Assembly: GCA_035532275.1 (NCBI GenBank)
Contig: DATKRG010000196.1
Location: 1 to 64,000 of the forward strand
Direction of reading: 5' to 3'
DNA length: 64,000 bases
DNA from: UBA9676 sp035532275
GTDB lineage: Bacteria > Actinomycetota > Actinomycetes > Streptosporangiales > Streptosporangiaceae
Shown here: piece by piece, positions 25,164 through 33,005 of the stretch
How the letters are laid out: each line of letters begins with the position of its first letter
Position numbering within the stretch: position 1 is the stretch's first letter
Notes under the pieces: generated by a model
Database searches by the model: none
Seen by the model: the letters and a program-made list of their open reading frames with translations, nothing else
Told to the model about the DNA's origin: nothing
Translations under genes and position numbers: made by a program

Positions 25164-26078
25164 ATGGAGTTGCGCCAGCTCCGCTATTTCGTGACGCTAG
25201 CCGAGGAGTTGCACTTCGGCCGGGCGGCCGCGCGCGAGCACATCGTGCAGTCGGCGGTGAGCCAGCAGATACAGCGGCTGGAGCGTGAGCTGGGTGCGCC
25301 CCTGCTGGAGCGCAGCACCCACCACGTGGCGCTGACCGCCTCGGGAGCGGCGTTCCTGGTTGAGGCCCGCCAGATCCTGGCCCAGGTGGAGCGGGCGGCC
25401 GCGGCCGCCCGCAGCGCGGCAGGAGCCTCGCCCACCCTGCGGGTTGGCATCATCGACGCCGGCTACGACTCGATGCCGCAGATCCTGCACGAGATCCAGG
25501 CCAGGCACCCGGAGCTGGTGATCCATCAGATCGAGGCCGGCGTGCCCGAACAGTGCCGGCTGCTCATCGACGGCCGCCTCGACGTGGGCATCGGCCGGGC
25601 GGCACTCGCGCCGCCCGGTGTCGCATCGCTGCTGTTCCGCCAGGATCCGCTCGGCGTGCTGGTCCCCAGAGATCATCGGTTCGCTGAACTGGAAGGCGTA
25701 CCCGTCGCGACCCTCGCGCAGGAACCGCTGCTGCTCGCCGAGGAGATGCGGGCGCCGGAGTTCAACCAGTTCGTCGTGGAGATGTGCCGGTCGGCCGGCT
25801 TTACCCCCACGGTCTACGAGGGCACGGTGGAAAGTGTCCGCGCGGCGGCCGACCTGGTCGCGCAGGGGCGGTGCCTGTATTGCGTGCCGTCCTCGTGCAT
25901 CGCTGCGCTGCCCGGGATCATGTGGCGGCCGCTGACCGAGCCGGCGTCGTACTACCCGTGGTCGATCCTGTGGCGGGCGGCCGGAAAATCTGAGCATGTG
26001 CGCACCATCGTCAGCTGCGCCCGGGCCATGTCCCGGCGTCTCGGCTGGCTGACCACCACCGATCAGGCAACGCGCTGA
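25164..26078 (+). CDS. LysR-family transcriptional regulator
   Basis: A 304-residue regulator with the N-terminal helix-turn-helix MELRQLRYFVTLAEELHFGR followed by AAAREHIVQSAVSQQIQRLE. The periplasmic-binding-like effector domain starts near residue 90 (LRVGIIDAGYDSMPQILHEI) and includes the typical D-G-RLDVGIGRAAL and DPLGVLVPRDHRFA elements. It is monocistronic. No divergent target gene is present, so the regulon is unknown. It ends before a strong bidirectional hairpin shared with hsp20. Confidence 0.9.
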   Translation: MELRQLRYFVTLAEELHFGRAAAREHIVQSAVSQQIQRLERELGAPLLERSTHHVALTASGAAFLVEARQILAQVERAAAAARSAAGASPTLRVGIIDAGYDSMPQILHEIQARHPELVIHQIEAGVPEQCRLLIDGRLDVGIGRAALAPPGVASLLFRQDPLGVLVPRDHRFAELEGVPVATLAQEPLLLAEEMRAPEFNQFVVEMCRSAGFTPTVYEGTVESVRAAADLVAQGRCLYCVPSSCIAALPGIMWRPLTEPASYYPWSILWRAAGKSEHVRTIVSCARAMSRRLGWLTTTDQATR

Positions 26079-26095
26079 CCCTACCGGGTCACAAA

Positions 26096-26137
26096 CCCCC
26101 GGGTGGCGGGACCGGAGACGGGCCCGCCACCCGGGGG
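26096..26137. terminator. Perfect 15-bp bidirectional terminator hairpin
   Basis: Arms 26096-26110 and 26123-26137 pair without mismatch around a 12-base loop. The hairpin is centred between the convergent lysR stop (26078) and hsp20 stop (26145). No U-tract follows, as usual in high-GC actinomycetes. Confidence 0.75.
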
Positions 26138-26144
26138 CTTGCGG

Positions 26145-26648
26145 TCAGCTGCCGTTGCTGGCCGCTGCGCCTGGGGTGAGGGCGGTGTGAGGCTGGCCGG
26201 TACGCACCTGGATGCGCTTGGCCTGTACCTCCTGCGCCTTGGGCACGAGGACCTGCAGCACGCCGTCCTGCGCCGAGGCTTCGATCTTGTCCGCCTCAAC
26301 ATGGCTGGGCAGGGTGATCGAGCGACGGAAGGCACCGTAACAGCGCTCGGTGCGGTGGGCCTTCTCCCCGGGAGCATCATGCGCCAGGTGCCGCTCACCC
26401 TGGATCGTCAGCAGGCCGTGCTCGAATGTGATCTCCACGTCCCCGGCCTTGACGCCGGGAAGGTCGGCCGCCACCAGGTAGGCGTCCTTACGTTCGGAGA
26501 TGTCCACCGCCGGCACCCACGCCCGCGCGGTGGCGCCGCGCTCATACTGCTGGCCAGCCCGCAAGGCGCGTCCTCTGGCCATCGCCAGCATCTCATCCTG
26601 GGCGGCAAGCAGATCCTCAAACAGGTCCCAGCTCGTCATGACCGTCAT
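26145..26648 (-). CDS. Small heat-shock protein (Hsp20/alpha-crystallin)
   Basis: A 167-residue chaperone. The alpha-crystallin domain spans about residues 48-140: WVPAVDISERKDAYLVAADL, PGVKAGDVEITFEHGLLTIQ, GERHLAHDAPGEKAHRTERC, YGAFRRSITLPSHVEADKIE, and the closing AxxxxGVLxVLVPK. The short N-terminal arm and the C-terminal tail with IQV match typical bacterial members. It holds unfolding proteins in oligomers in the cytoplasm. GGGAG six bases before ATG 26648 fixes the start (MTVMTSWDL). It is divergent from a TetR gene across repeated GTTCAC half-sites, which suggests TetR rather than HspR/HrcA control. Confidence 0.92.
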   Translation of the reverse strand: MTVMTSWDLFEDLLAAQDEMLAMARGRALRAGQQYERGATARAWVPAVDISERKDAYLVAADLPGVKAGDVEITFEHGLLTIQGERHLAHDAPGEKAHRTERCYGAFRRSITLPSHVEADKIEASAQDGVLQVLVPKAQEVQAKRIQVRTGQPHTALTPGAAASNGS

Positions 26649-26711
26649 CTCGTTCTCCCTTTGCATCTGGCCGGGCCAGCGGCCCGGCGGCCCCGGAAGA
26701 ACACCGCTCGA

Positions 26712-26767
26712 GTGAACACCATTTGCTTCCGAGCTACAATGTTCACTATACAGTGAACGATGTTCAC
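26712..26767. promoter_or_regulatory. Clustered palindromic operators between hsp20 and tetR
   Basis: A perfect palindrome has GTTCACT (26741-26747) and AGTGAAC (26752-26758) arms with a 4-base centre. Further half-sites GTGAAC (26712-26717) and GTTCAC (26762-26767) flank it. -10-like hexamers for both directions (TACAAT for tetR, TATAGT for hsp20) overlap the palindrome. Bound regulator would block both promoters. Confidence 0.65.
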
Positions 26768-26803
26768 GGTCAAACGCGGACAGCACAGTGCCCGGAGGCA
26801 GGC

Positions 26804-27544
26804 ATGGCGGACCAGCAGCACACAGCAGGCGGCAGCGGGGGCAGCCGCCCCCTGTGGTTCACCCCCCCAGACGGCGAACAGGACCGCCGCCGCACGCTCA
26901 CCCGCGAACGCCTGGTCGCCGAAGCTCTCGCGGTCATCAGTACTGGCGGTGTCGAGGCTCTCAGCATGCGCGCCCTCGCCACCCGCCTCGGCGTCGTTCC
27001 CGGCGCGCTATACCGCCACGTCCGCAGCAAAGAGCAGCTCTATGACCTCATCCTCGACAGCGTGCTGGCCGAGGTCGACCGCCAGGCCGACCACTCCCTC
27101 ACCTGGGCCGCCCAGGTCACGGCGCTCGCGCACCGGCTGCGGGCGGTCCTCGAACAGCACCCCGGCATCGCCGCGCTGCTCAAGACCCGCGATCCCCTCA
27201 GCCCCCACTCCCTCGCCCTGGCCGAGGCGTTCCTCGCGCCGCTGCACGCAGCCGGCCTGCCCGAACGCCAGGCCGCCCTGGCCTTCCACCTGATCTACGA
27301 CTACACACTCGGCTTCGCGCTCAGCGACCCCACCTCCCCCAGCGAGCAGCGCATTCAGGACCCCGCCACCAGACGCGAACTGCACGCATTCCTGCGGTCA
27401 CTGCCCATCGACCGCTTCCCCGCGCTGACCGCCCTCGGCGAGCACGTCTGGGCCGACAACCGCGACGAACGGTTCACCAGCAGCCTCCACACCCTCATCA
27501 GTGGCCTCCAGGCAGCCCACCGCCCGCACCAGGCCGGGCAATAG
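26804..27544 (+). CDS. TetR-family regulator (TetR_C-type ligand domain)
   Basis: A 246-residue protein. The N-terminal helix-turn-helix is RRTLTRERLVAEALAVISTG, then GVEALSMRALATRLGVVPGA and LYRHVRSKEQLYDLILD, the canonical TetR recognition region. The long C-terminal half (VTALAHRLRAVLEQHPGIAA, LIYDYTLGFAL) matches the ligand domain of the true TetR class. It is divergent from hsp20. A GGAGG site six bases before the ATG supports the start. It probably represses itself and hsp20 through the GTTCAC palindromes, with the inducing ligand unknown. Confidence 0.88.
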   Translation: MADQQHTAGGSGGSRPLWFTPPDGEQDRRRTLTRERLVAEALAVISTGGVEALSMRALATRLGVVPGALYRHVRSKEQLYDLILDSVLAEVDRQADHSLTWAAQVTALAHRLRAVLEQHPGIAALLKTRDPLSPHSLALAEAFLAPLHAAGLPERQAALAFHLIYDYTLGFALSDPTSPSEQRIQDPATRRELHAFLRSLPIDRFPALTALGEHVWADNRDERFTSSLHTLISGLQAAHRPHQAGQ

Positions 27545-27584
27545 GCCGCCAAATCGGCGGTGTCCTGCGGTCCAGGGCGGCCTG

Positions 27585-27896
27585 TCAGCGTAGCGAGCGA
27601 TCCTCATAGCCGAGCACCTCATCGGCCAGCGTCGGATCGCCGGAGGAGCCCCTGTCTCCTCCGGCCGACGGCTCGACGCCGACCTGGGCCTGGCTGGGGC
27701 GGACCCAGCGGCGCAGTCGATCTGGGTTATGAGAGGCACGCACAACTTGCGGCAGCACCAGATGAAGCACGCCAGCGAGGATGAGGATCACACCCACTAC
27801 GTGCAAGTTCAGCCCATGCGGGGAACCTGCCGGGAGCGCGAACCGGAAGACCGCCCCGGCCGTGATGAGGAAGATGCCTGCACCAGTGCGGGTCAC
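27585..27896 (-). CDS. Small membrane protein, DUF6458-like
   Basis: About 103 residues: TRTGAGIFLITAGAVFRFAL is a first transmembrane helix, and LNLHVVGVILILAGVLHLVL a second. A basic, then acidic soluble tail follows. The two-helix pattern with G-IFLI-AGA and HVVGVILI-AG recurs in small actinobacterial membrane proteins (DUF6458 type) of unknown role. A GTG start was inferred. It follows the GlsB-like gene by about 50 bases on the same strand. Confidence 0.6.
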   Translation of the reverse strand: MTRTGAGIFLITAGAVFRFALPAGSPHGLNLHVVGVILILAGVLHLVLPQVVRASHNPDRLRRWVRPSQAQVGVEPSAGGDRGSSGDPTLADEVLGYEDRSLR

Positions 27897-27949
27897 CCGC
27901 CTCCCCCCGACCGGTGGCCGGTCGGGCTCGATCGGCTGGCCGGGCCTGG

Positions 27950-28231
27950 TCACCGGCGTGCGGTGCTGCGGCCGGTGCGCCCGCTGATCAGGTGGTAGAC
28001 GAGCAGCAGGACCGCTGCCCCTGCGATGGCGGTGAGCCATGTGGACAGATTGAAGAACCCGTGGAGGGTGTGGATGTGGAACAGCTTGGTGGCTGCCCAC
28101 CCGCCCAGCAGCGCCCCGGCGATACCGATCAGGCAGGTGATGATAAGGCCCTGTGATCTCCTGCCGGGGATCAGCATATTGGCGAGCAAGCCCGCGCCCA
28201 GGCCCAGAACGATCCATGCGATGATGCCCAT
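27950..28231 (-). CDS. GlsB/YeaQ/YmgE-family stress membrane protein
   Basis: A 93-residue protein with three hydrophobic helices: MGIIAWIVLGLGAGLLANML, GLIITCLIGIAGALLGGWAA and LTAIAGAAVLLLVYHLI. The family (transglycosylase-associated protein, PF04226) has the same I-A-WI-LGL-AG-LA start and G-IG-GA-LGG core. Members are induced by stress and sit in the cytoplasmic membrane, and the biochemical role is not known. GAGGAG lies before the ATG. It begins a short run of stress-type membrane genes. Confidence 0.85.
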   Translation of the reverse strand: MGIIAWIVLGLGAGLLANMLIPGRRSQGLIITCLIGIAGALLGGWAATKLFHIHTLHGFFNLSTWLTAIAGAAVLLLVYHLISGRTGRSTARR

Positions 28232-28564
28232 GACCGACTCCTCTAGTCAGTGACGTAGCTGGCGTGCGCGGCAGTCGGTGTTACTTGACAGATCGCGTTG
28301 GGAGATTCATCTCCCGCGGATTTTCACCATCCTCTGGCCCTGGCGCCTCGCCGGCACCGGTCCGTGCACTAAAAAAAACTCCGGGCCCCGCAGGGTAGCC
28401 GCGGCATTTCGCGGTATGGCTGCTGGGGTCCAGAGCATCACTTACATTGTACGCCTTGCCGGGCACACAAGCCAGGTTAGACATGAGCTGTCCTTCCCGA
28501 TCCAGCAGTGAAGGCAGGGTCCAGGCCTAACGGCTAACTCATCCAAACTGAATGCCCGATACGG
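28232..28564. other. Intergenic stretch without a supported gene
   Basis: It contains the promoter area of the GlsB-like gene and an A-rich patch near 28371-28380. The short frames here have no protein-like character. Confidence 0.4.
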
Positions 28565-28762
28565 TCACTTACTGGGCTGCGGCGCCTTGCACGAGATCTT
28601 CGGGTTCACGCCGACATAGTTGAGAGGGCCCGCAACAATCGTCAGGGCGATGGTTCCCACCTTGACGCAGCTGGCGGCGGACCCGTTGTAGTAATGACGC
28701 TGGCCGGCAGCCAGTGCCCCGATCACCAGCCACACGACGATCAGTACCGCTCCGATTCGCAT
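28565..28762 (-). CDS. Small secreted or membrane protein, conserved in actinobacteria
   Basis: A 65-residue protein with one N-terminal hydrophobic helix (MRIGAVLIVVWLVIGALAAG) and an exported part containing two cysteines (SCVKVGTIALTIVAGPLNYV, then NPKISC). The AGQR-YY and VAGPLNY-G-NPKI-C patterns look family-like. I know no function. An upstream in-frame start at 28777 is possible. Confidence 0.65.
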   Translation of the reverse strand: MRIGAVLIVVWLVIGALAAGQRHYYNGSAASCVKVGTIALTIVAGPLNYVGVNPKISCKAPQPSK

Positions 28763-28825
28763 TGCCACCTCCGACAAGCACGTTCCACTGAGTGACTCAT
28801 CTGTTCATTACCTCGGTACGGGCGG

Positions 28826-29008
28826 TCAGCGGCGGGTCCGGCGCCCAGGAACGGACCAGCCCGTGCCGACGCCCGAGAGGTGGAGGGCGAGGCAGATCAG
28901 TCCGACCAGCAGCAGGCTCGTCGGGGAAAAGACCGCGCTGGTGGCGGTGGACGTCGCGTTGATCAGGAACGCGATGAAGAAGATTATGGCTGCGACGAAA
29001 CCCAGCAT
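28826..29008 (-). CDS. Small two-helix membrane protein
   Basis: A 60-residue protein with MLGFVAAIIFFIAFLINATS as a first helix, PTSLLLVGLICLALHLSGVG as a second, and a basic C-terminus (PGRRTRR). GGAAGGG precedes the ATG. This type of tiny membrane protein is common in actinobacteria and unassigned. It is in the same strand and neighbourhood as the other stress membrane genes. Confidence 0.6.
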   Translation of the reverse strand: MLGFVAAIIFFIAFLINATSTATSAVFSPTSLLLVGLICLALHLSGVGTGWSVPGRRTRR

Positions 29009-29258
29009 TGCAGCACCCTTCCGTTCGATGGCGCAGAGGAATCAGGGCTCGAATGGCCGCAGAGCCGCCTGCCAGACCAGCAGGTGGGCAAACGTGGATG
29101 GAAGCGAAGGCGGGGAGCCCCACACGCATCGGCACGCATCACGTGCCGCCGGGGCTGGAAGCGATTCGAGTGCTGCCAGGGTCCGGGACAACAGGGGTAA
29201 CTCTACTCGTTCTAGCACTTTCCGGAAAGAGCTGGGCGGCACCAGCCGACTGCGGTGG

Positions 29259-29510
29259 TTACGGGTTGCGCAGGGAGATCTCGTCAGACTCGGCGATGCT
29301 GTCCGCCTCGACCGCCCGCAGTCCTTCACCGAGGCGCTCGCGAGCCTGCCGCAAGAGTCTGAGCGAGTTGGTGGCAGGATTCTGGGCAGTGGTCCGATCC
29401 GGATCAGCCCCGTGCTCCTCGATGAGGTGAGCCTGAACGGCCGCAGCGACTTCGTCGGCCGCCTTCAGCGCGTGGTAGATGGCCCGTTCACGTGCGGTGT
29501 CGTCAACCAT
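29259..29510 (-). CDS. Small soluble helical protein, 83 residues
   Basis: Begins MVDDTARERAIYHALKAADE and continues VAAAVQAHLIEEHGADPDRT, then RLLRQARERLGEGLRAVEAD. It is acidic and helical with no membrane segment. It is the third gene after the PRC-barrel protein and hydrophobic protein on the same strand. No known domain. Confidence 0.55.
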   Translation of the reverse strand: MVDDTARERAIYHALKAADEVAAAVQAHLIEEHGADPDRTTAQNPATNSLRLLRQARERLGEGLRAVEADSIAESDEISLRNP

Positions 29511-29578
29511 GCGGCCAGTATCCCCCAGCCTGCTTCGCATCGCAGCGGGTGTGCGGACCAGACAGTGACCGGAGGGAA

Positions 29579-29752
29579 TCAGCGGGCCTGGCGCCTTCCG
29601 GGCCGCCGCCGCATCCGCAGGGCGGCGAAGAGCAGAGCGCCGAGGAACACGGCAATCCCGATGATCAGCAGGTACAGCAGGCCCTTCGCGACGACGCCCA
29701 CGATGCCCAGCGCGATCGCCACGATCACCAGCAGCAGAAACAGGGCAAGCAT
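29579..29752 (-). CDS. Small hydrophobic membrane protein
   Basis: About 57 residues, mostly two hydrophobic helices (MLALFLLLVIVAIALGIVGV and LLYLLIIGIAVFLGALLFAA) and a basic tail. GGAGG five bases before this ATG favours it over the ATG six codons upstream. It starts 26 bases after the PRC-barrel gene stop and is probably co-transcribed. Similar Streptomyces hydrophobic proteins are stress-associated but unassigned. Confidence 0.6.
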   Translation of the reverse strand: MLALFLLLVIVAIALGIVGVVAKGLLYLLIIGIAVFLGALLFAALRMRRRPGRRQAR

Positions 29753-29778
29753 CCGGTCCTCCAATTTCATTGAGCTGG

Positions 29779-30135
29779 TCAGCGGCGGGCCAGCCGCCGC
29801 TCACCGCCGGCGCCCTGCTGGTATGCCAGGCCGTAGTGCTTGAAGATCGCTTCTTCGTCGCCCGCCGGCAGCTCGCCGTCAGTCCCGATCGAGGGAGCAT
29901 CCTTGACCTGCTTCTTGCCGTAGGCGACCTTGAGGTACCCCGGGCCCACGGTCGCCTGGTCCAGGGGCACGAACACGAGCCGGTGCCGGGTCGGCATTCC
30001 GACCTTGACGGTGGCGAACGAGGGCAGGTCGGTGCTGGTGTCGACGTAGACGGCCTCCAGCTCACCGATCTTGTGACCATCAGCGTCAACCACGTCGTGG
30101 CCACGCCATTCCCGGATGTTGGCAGCCTCGAACAC
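29779..30135 (-). CDS. PRC-barrel domain protein
   Basis: About 118 residues. The PRC barrel covers ANIREWRGHDVVDADGHKIG, ELEAVYVDTSTDLPSFATVK and RLVFVPLDQATVGPGYLKVA, all typical of YsxC/PRC stress proteins. The C-terminal segment LPAGDEEAIFKHYGLAYQQG is also conserved in actinobacterial members. The domain mediates RNA or protein contacts, and the stand-alone actinobacterial proteins are linked to stress islands. GTG with GGGAGG upstream is the best start. An in-frame start 57 bases upstream is less likely. Confidence 0.8.
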   Translation of the reverse strand: MFEAANIREWRGHDVVDADGHKIGELEAVYVDTSTDLPSFATVKVGMPTRHRLVFVPLDQATVGPGYLKVAYGKKQVKDAPSIGTDGELPAGDEEAIFKHYGLAYQQGAGGERRLARR

Positions 30136-30404
30136 GCTGGCCTTCCTCCCCGCAGCGCCGCACTTGTCTACGGTCCTACCCGGCATCAGCATCGCAGACG
30201 CCTCGCCGACCTTGGCATCGGGGCATCAACGCGAGGCGTGGTTGAGCACGGAAGCTGTTTCGGCGACATCGCGCGAGCCGGGTCAATCGTGCTGTGCTCC
30301 AGCGCGGTCAGTCAGCGCCGCCCGCCGCCCCTGGATCGGGAGACGGTGCGTTCTTATCCGGCGTGCGTGGCGTGCTCGCGGATGCGGCGTCGTCGGCTGA
30401 GTGG

Positions 30405-30803
30405 TCATCGTAGGACACGTTGACGTGCTGATCGTCCCGCCGCTGGTTCTGGAGTGCCTGGCCCGAAAGGACGGCCCGGAATTATCAGGCCGATGACGCT
30501 GGAGCGCCGAAGCTGGTGGACGTTGCCAGCGAGCTGATGACCGATCAGCGGAACCTGATTGGCTACCGCGTTGAGCGCCTCGCGGCGCAACGCGGGGTCG
30601 CCGGAGGCAACGACGCCAAGGATGGTGACCAGGACGAGCAGCAGGGGGAACAAGGAGACGAAGCCTGAGAGGGCGAGGCTGGCCGTGAGGAACCCCCCGT
30701 TGTCATCTCCGTACTTCTTGATGATCCCGAACACGAACGCGGACGCCTTGTGACGCTGCTGTGCAGCATCGACTCGGCGGATTGCTCGTTCGATCGGGTT
30801 CAT
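30405..30803 (-). pseudogene. YihY/BrkB-family membrane protein, truncated
   Basis: The first about 100 residues match the family start: RRVDAAQQRHKASAFVFGII, KKYGDDNGGFLTASLALSGF, VSLFPLLLVLVTILGVVASG, then NQVPLIGHQLAGNVHQL. Full-length members have about 300 residues and six helices. Here the frame ends in about 25 unrelated residues, while another frame holds GQALQNQ, a remnant of the AQALQN motif that normally lies 30 residues further on. Deletion plus frameshift has removed most of the protein. Confidence 0.7.
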
Positions 30804-31139
30804 CGATGACAACCGTCTGTCCAGGTTGCTAGATCGTTGACGGTAATTCGGCGCGTTCACCGACACTACGCACTCATGAGCACGTACGCCGGACTACTCC
30901 AAGATCAGGATGAAAAGGCTTACTTATTGACAGTGATTTCCCGGCACAGCTTGAGGCGGCCAGCAAGGTAACCAGTATGTTCGGGCGACGAACCAATGGC
31001 CTATGAAGGTGAGCCTGCGACGATGACACATGGCGCCGACCGCCCCGGCCGTGGTCGTGGGCCTCGGGGTGAGGTACGCCCTCACGCGGCCTGGTGATTG
31101 ATTTCAATAATCATGGTTTATTCTGAGTCATTACATTCC
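30804..31139. other. Intergenic stretch left of the insertion sequence, no supported gene
   Basis: I see no credible frame. The last about 50 bases before the IS end are unusually AT-rich for this genome (around 31096-31137). Confidence 0.4.
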
Positions 31140-32635
31140 ACTGAAGTTTCGTACTTTTGATGGCCCGGGGGATCGGTTACCGGTGGGCGGCCGGGGGGTT
31201 GCGGCACGCCAGGTTTGGGGGGCTTTGGTTCGTGATCTAGCGGGCTGGAGACGGAAGCATCGGCGGTGCTACGTCCGCCTCGTGCCGAGGGAACCCGCCG
31301 ATGCTTCCGGGCCTGAATCTACCTGCCTCGCTGCTGTCACTGCTGAATGTGCTGCGGCCGTGTTTCACCGCGCCGGGGTTTGCCACGTTCTGCGGCCTGG
31401 CCGGCGGGCTGGCGGGCCAGGTACGCCGCCGTACCGTGGCGGGCATGCTGCTGGGCGGCGGGCTGCAGCACATCTGGCCGCATGACCGGGCGCACTGCTT
31501 CTTCTCCCGGGCGCGCTGGTAACTTGACCAGCTCGGCCTGGCGGTCGCGCAGCTGGCGGTGATGCTGATGGTGCCGCCCGGCGCTGACCTGCACATGGCT
31601 GTGGATGATTCGGTGTTCCGCCGCTGCGGCCGCAAGGTCCACGGAGCGGGCTGGCAGCATGACGGCAGCGCCCCGGGCATGAGCAAGCTCAGCTACGGCA
31701 ACTGCTTCGTCACCGCCGGGCTGCTGGTCCGGCTGCCGTTCTGCGCCCGCCCGGTGTGCCTGCCGGTGCTGGCCCGGCTGCACCTGCCCGGCAAGGGGAC
31801 GGGCCCCTCCAAGGCAGAGACGGCCGCTGCCCTGGTCAGCCAGCTCGCCCTGGCCTTCGGCGACCGGATGATCCATGTCGTGGCCGATGCCGCCTATCAC
31901 GGCCCGGCGCTGCGCGAGCTGCCGGGCAACCTGACCTGGACCTGCCGGATCCCCCGCAACGCCGTGCTGTATGACCTGGCGCCGCCGCGCACCGGCCGCC
32001 GCGGCCGCCCCCGCATCAAAGGAGACCGGCTCGGCACCGCCGATGACATCGCGGCCGCCGCGGCCTGGACCACGGTGACCGTCACCGTCTACGGCCGCGA
32101 CCAGGTCAGGCACGTCACCGAGGTCACCTGCCTGTGGTACGGGTCATGGCACACCCGCGTCGTCCGCCTGATCCTGATCCGCGACGAGCGCACCACCGCC
32201 GGATATGACCTGGGCCTGGTCACCACCGGCCGCGCCGCTGCCCCGGCCGCGCTCGTCATGCGCTACGCCGCCCGGTGGGCAATCGAGCAGGCGTTCGCCG
32301 ACGCCCGCAACGTCCTGGGCGCCGGCGAGGCACGCAACCGGGTCCGGCTCGCAGTGGAGCGCACCGTCCCGTTCGCGCTCCTGGTGCACACCCTGATCAT
32401 CATCTGGTACGCCCGCCACGGGCACGACCCGTCCGATATCGACGACCGCCGCGCCAGCCAGCCCTGGTACCGGTCCAAGACCGAGCCGGCCTTCGAGGAC
32501 ATGCTCATCAAACTCCGGCGCACCCTGATCGCGGCCCGATTTTCCGGCACCCGCCCAGCTCAGCCCACCAGAGAACAAATCCGCGCCGTGCTAGCGGCCT
32601 GGGACGCCGCCGCTGCATAACTACGAAACTTCAGT
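31140..32635 (+). mobile_element. IS701-like insertion sequence, about 1.5 kb
   Basis: Terminal inverted repeats ACTGAAGTTTCGTA (31140-31153) and its complement (32622-32635) enclose one DDE transposase gene. Partial matching extends two to three bases beyond each end. I see no target-site duplication in the flanks (ATTCC on the left, AGTCACC on the right), so an adjacent deletion or recombination is likely. The right end abuts a sortase remnant. Confidence 0.8.
31301..32620 (+). pseudogene. IS701-family DDE transposase interrupted by one in-frame stop
   Basis: The first part (LLSLLNVLRPCFTAPGFATF, GMLLGGGLQHIWPHDRAHCF, FSRARW) ends in TAA at 31520-31522. The same frame resumes at once with LDQLGLAVAQLAVMLMV and runs to 32620 with DDSVFRRCGRKVHG (first catalytic Asp), VVADAAYHGPALRE (second) and RWAIEQAFADARNVLGAGEA (catalytic Glu). 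About 440 residues in total would be normal. One codon (usually Asp or Asn) has become a stop, so the element is probably non-autonomous unless the stop is read through or is a sequencing error. Confidence 0.82.
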
Positions 32636-32636
32636 A

Positions 32637-32735
32637 GTCACCTGCGGGGGCAAATTCGATGCCCGGAGCAAGAGCTACCTCTCCAATGTCGTCGTGTACA
32701 CCTCGCTTGTCGCGGCCACCCGGGCAGCCCATTGA
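32637..32735 (+). pseudogene. C-terminal remnant of a class F sortase
   Basis: Immediately after the IS end, the plus strand reads VTCGGKFDARSKSYLSNVVV then YTSLVAATRAAH and stop. This matches the end of class F sortases: the TC catalytic cysteine, G-P/K-FD, then SYLDN-VVYA. All upstream sortase sequence (His and most of the barrel) is absent on the other side of the IS, so the insertion was accompanied by a deletion. No start or complete active site remains. Confidence 0.6.
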
Positions 32736-32807
32736 CCGGCCCCCGTGGCCAGTTCGCGCCAACTTTCGCGCAGCCAGCCCAGACTGCCGCGCGGGCACGT
32801 TTTCCTA

Positions 32808-32882
32808 GGTCAGGCGGCGGGCGAGCCGGCCTGTAGGCCGGGTTCTGTGCACCAGCCGAAGCTGGCCGACGGCCATCCATCT
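32808..32882 (+). repeat. Direct repeat of the rnpB 3' end (left copy)
   Basis: 75 bases match 34916-34990 at 73 positions, in the same orientation. About 53 of them are the 3'-terminal part of RNase P RNA (minus strand), including the conserved complement of GATGGATGG and ACAGA-CCGG. The rest of rnpB is absent here. The period is 2,108 bp. Confidence 0.85.
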
Positions 32883-33005
32883 CCAGTGCCTCGGGGTCAA
32901 CCGTGCCGTTGGCCAGGTGCGTGTCCTCTCAGGTTGTGCGCGATGCGTGTGCCTAGGCCCTGCCCGGCCAGACGTATGACCCTGGTCGCCGGCGATTCTG
33001 TAGCT

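Noticed and set aside
28281..28484. 67-residue minus-strand ORF
   Set aside because: There is no ribosome site, no hydrophobic or domain pattern, and the region is otherwise non-coding.
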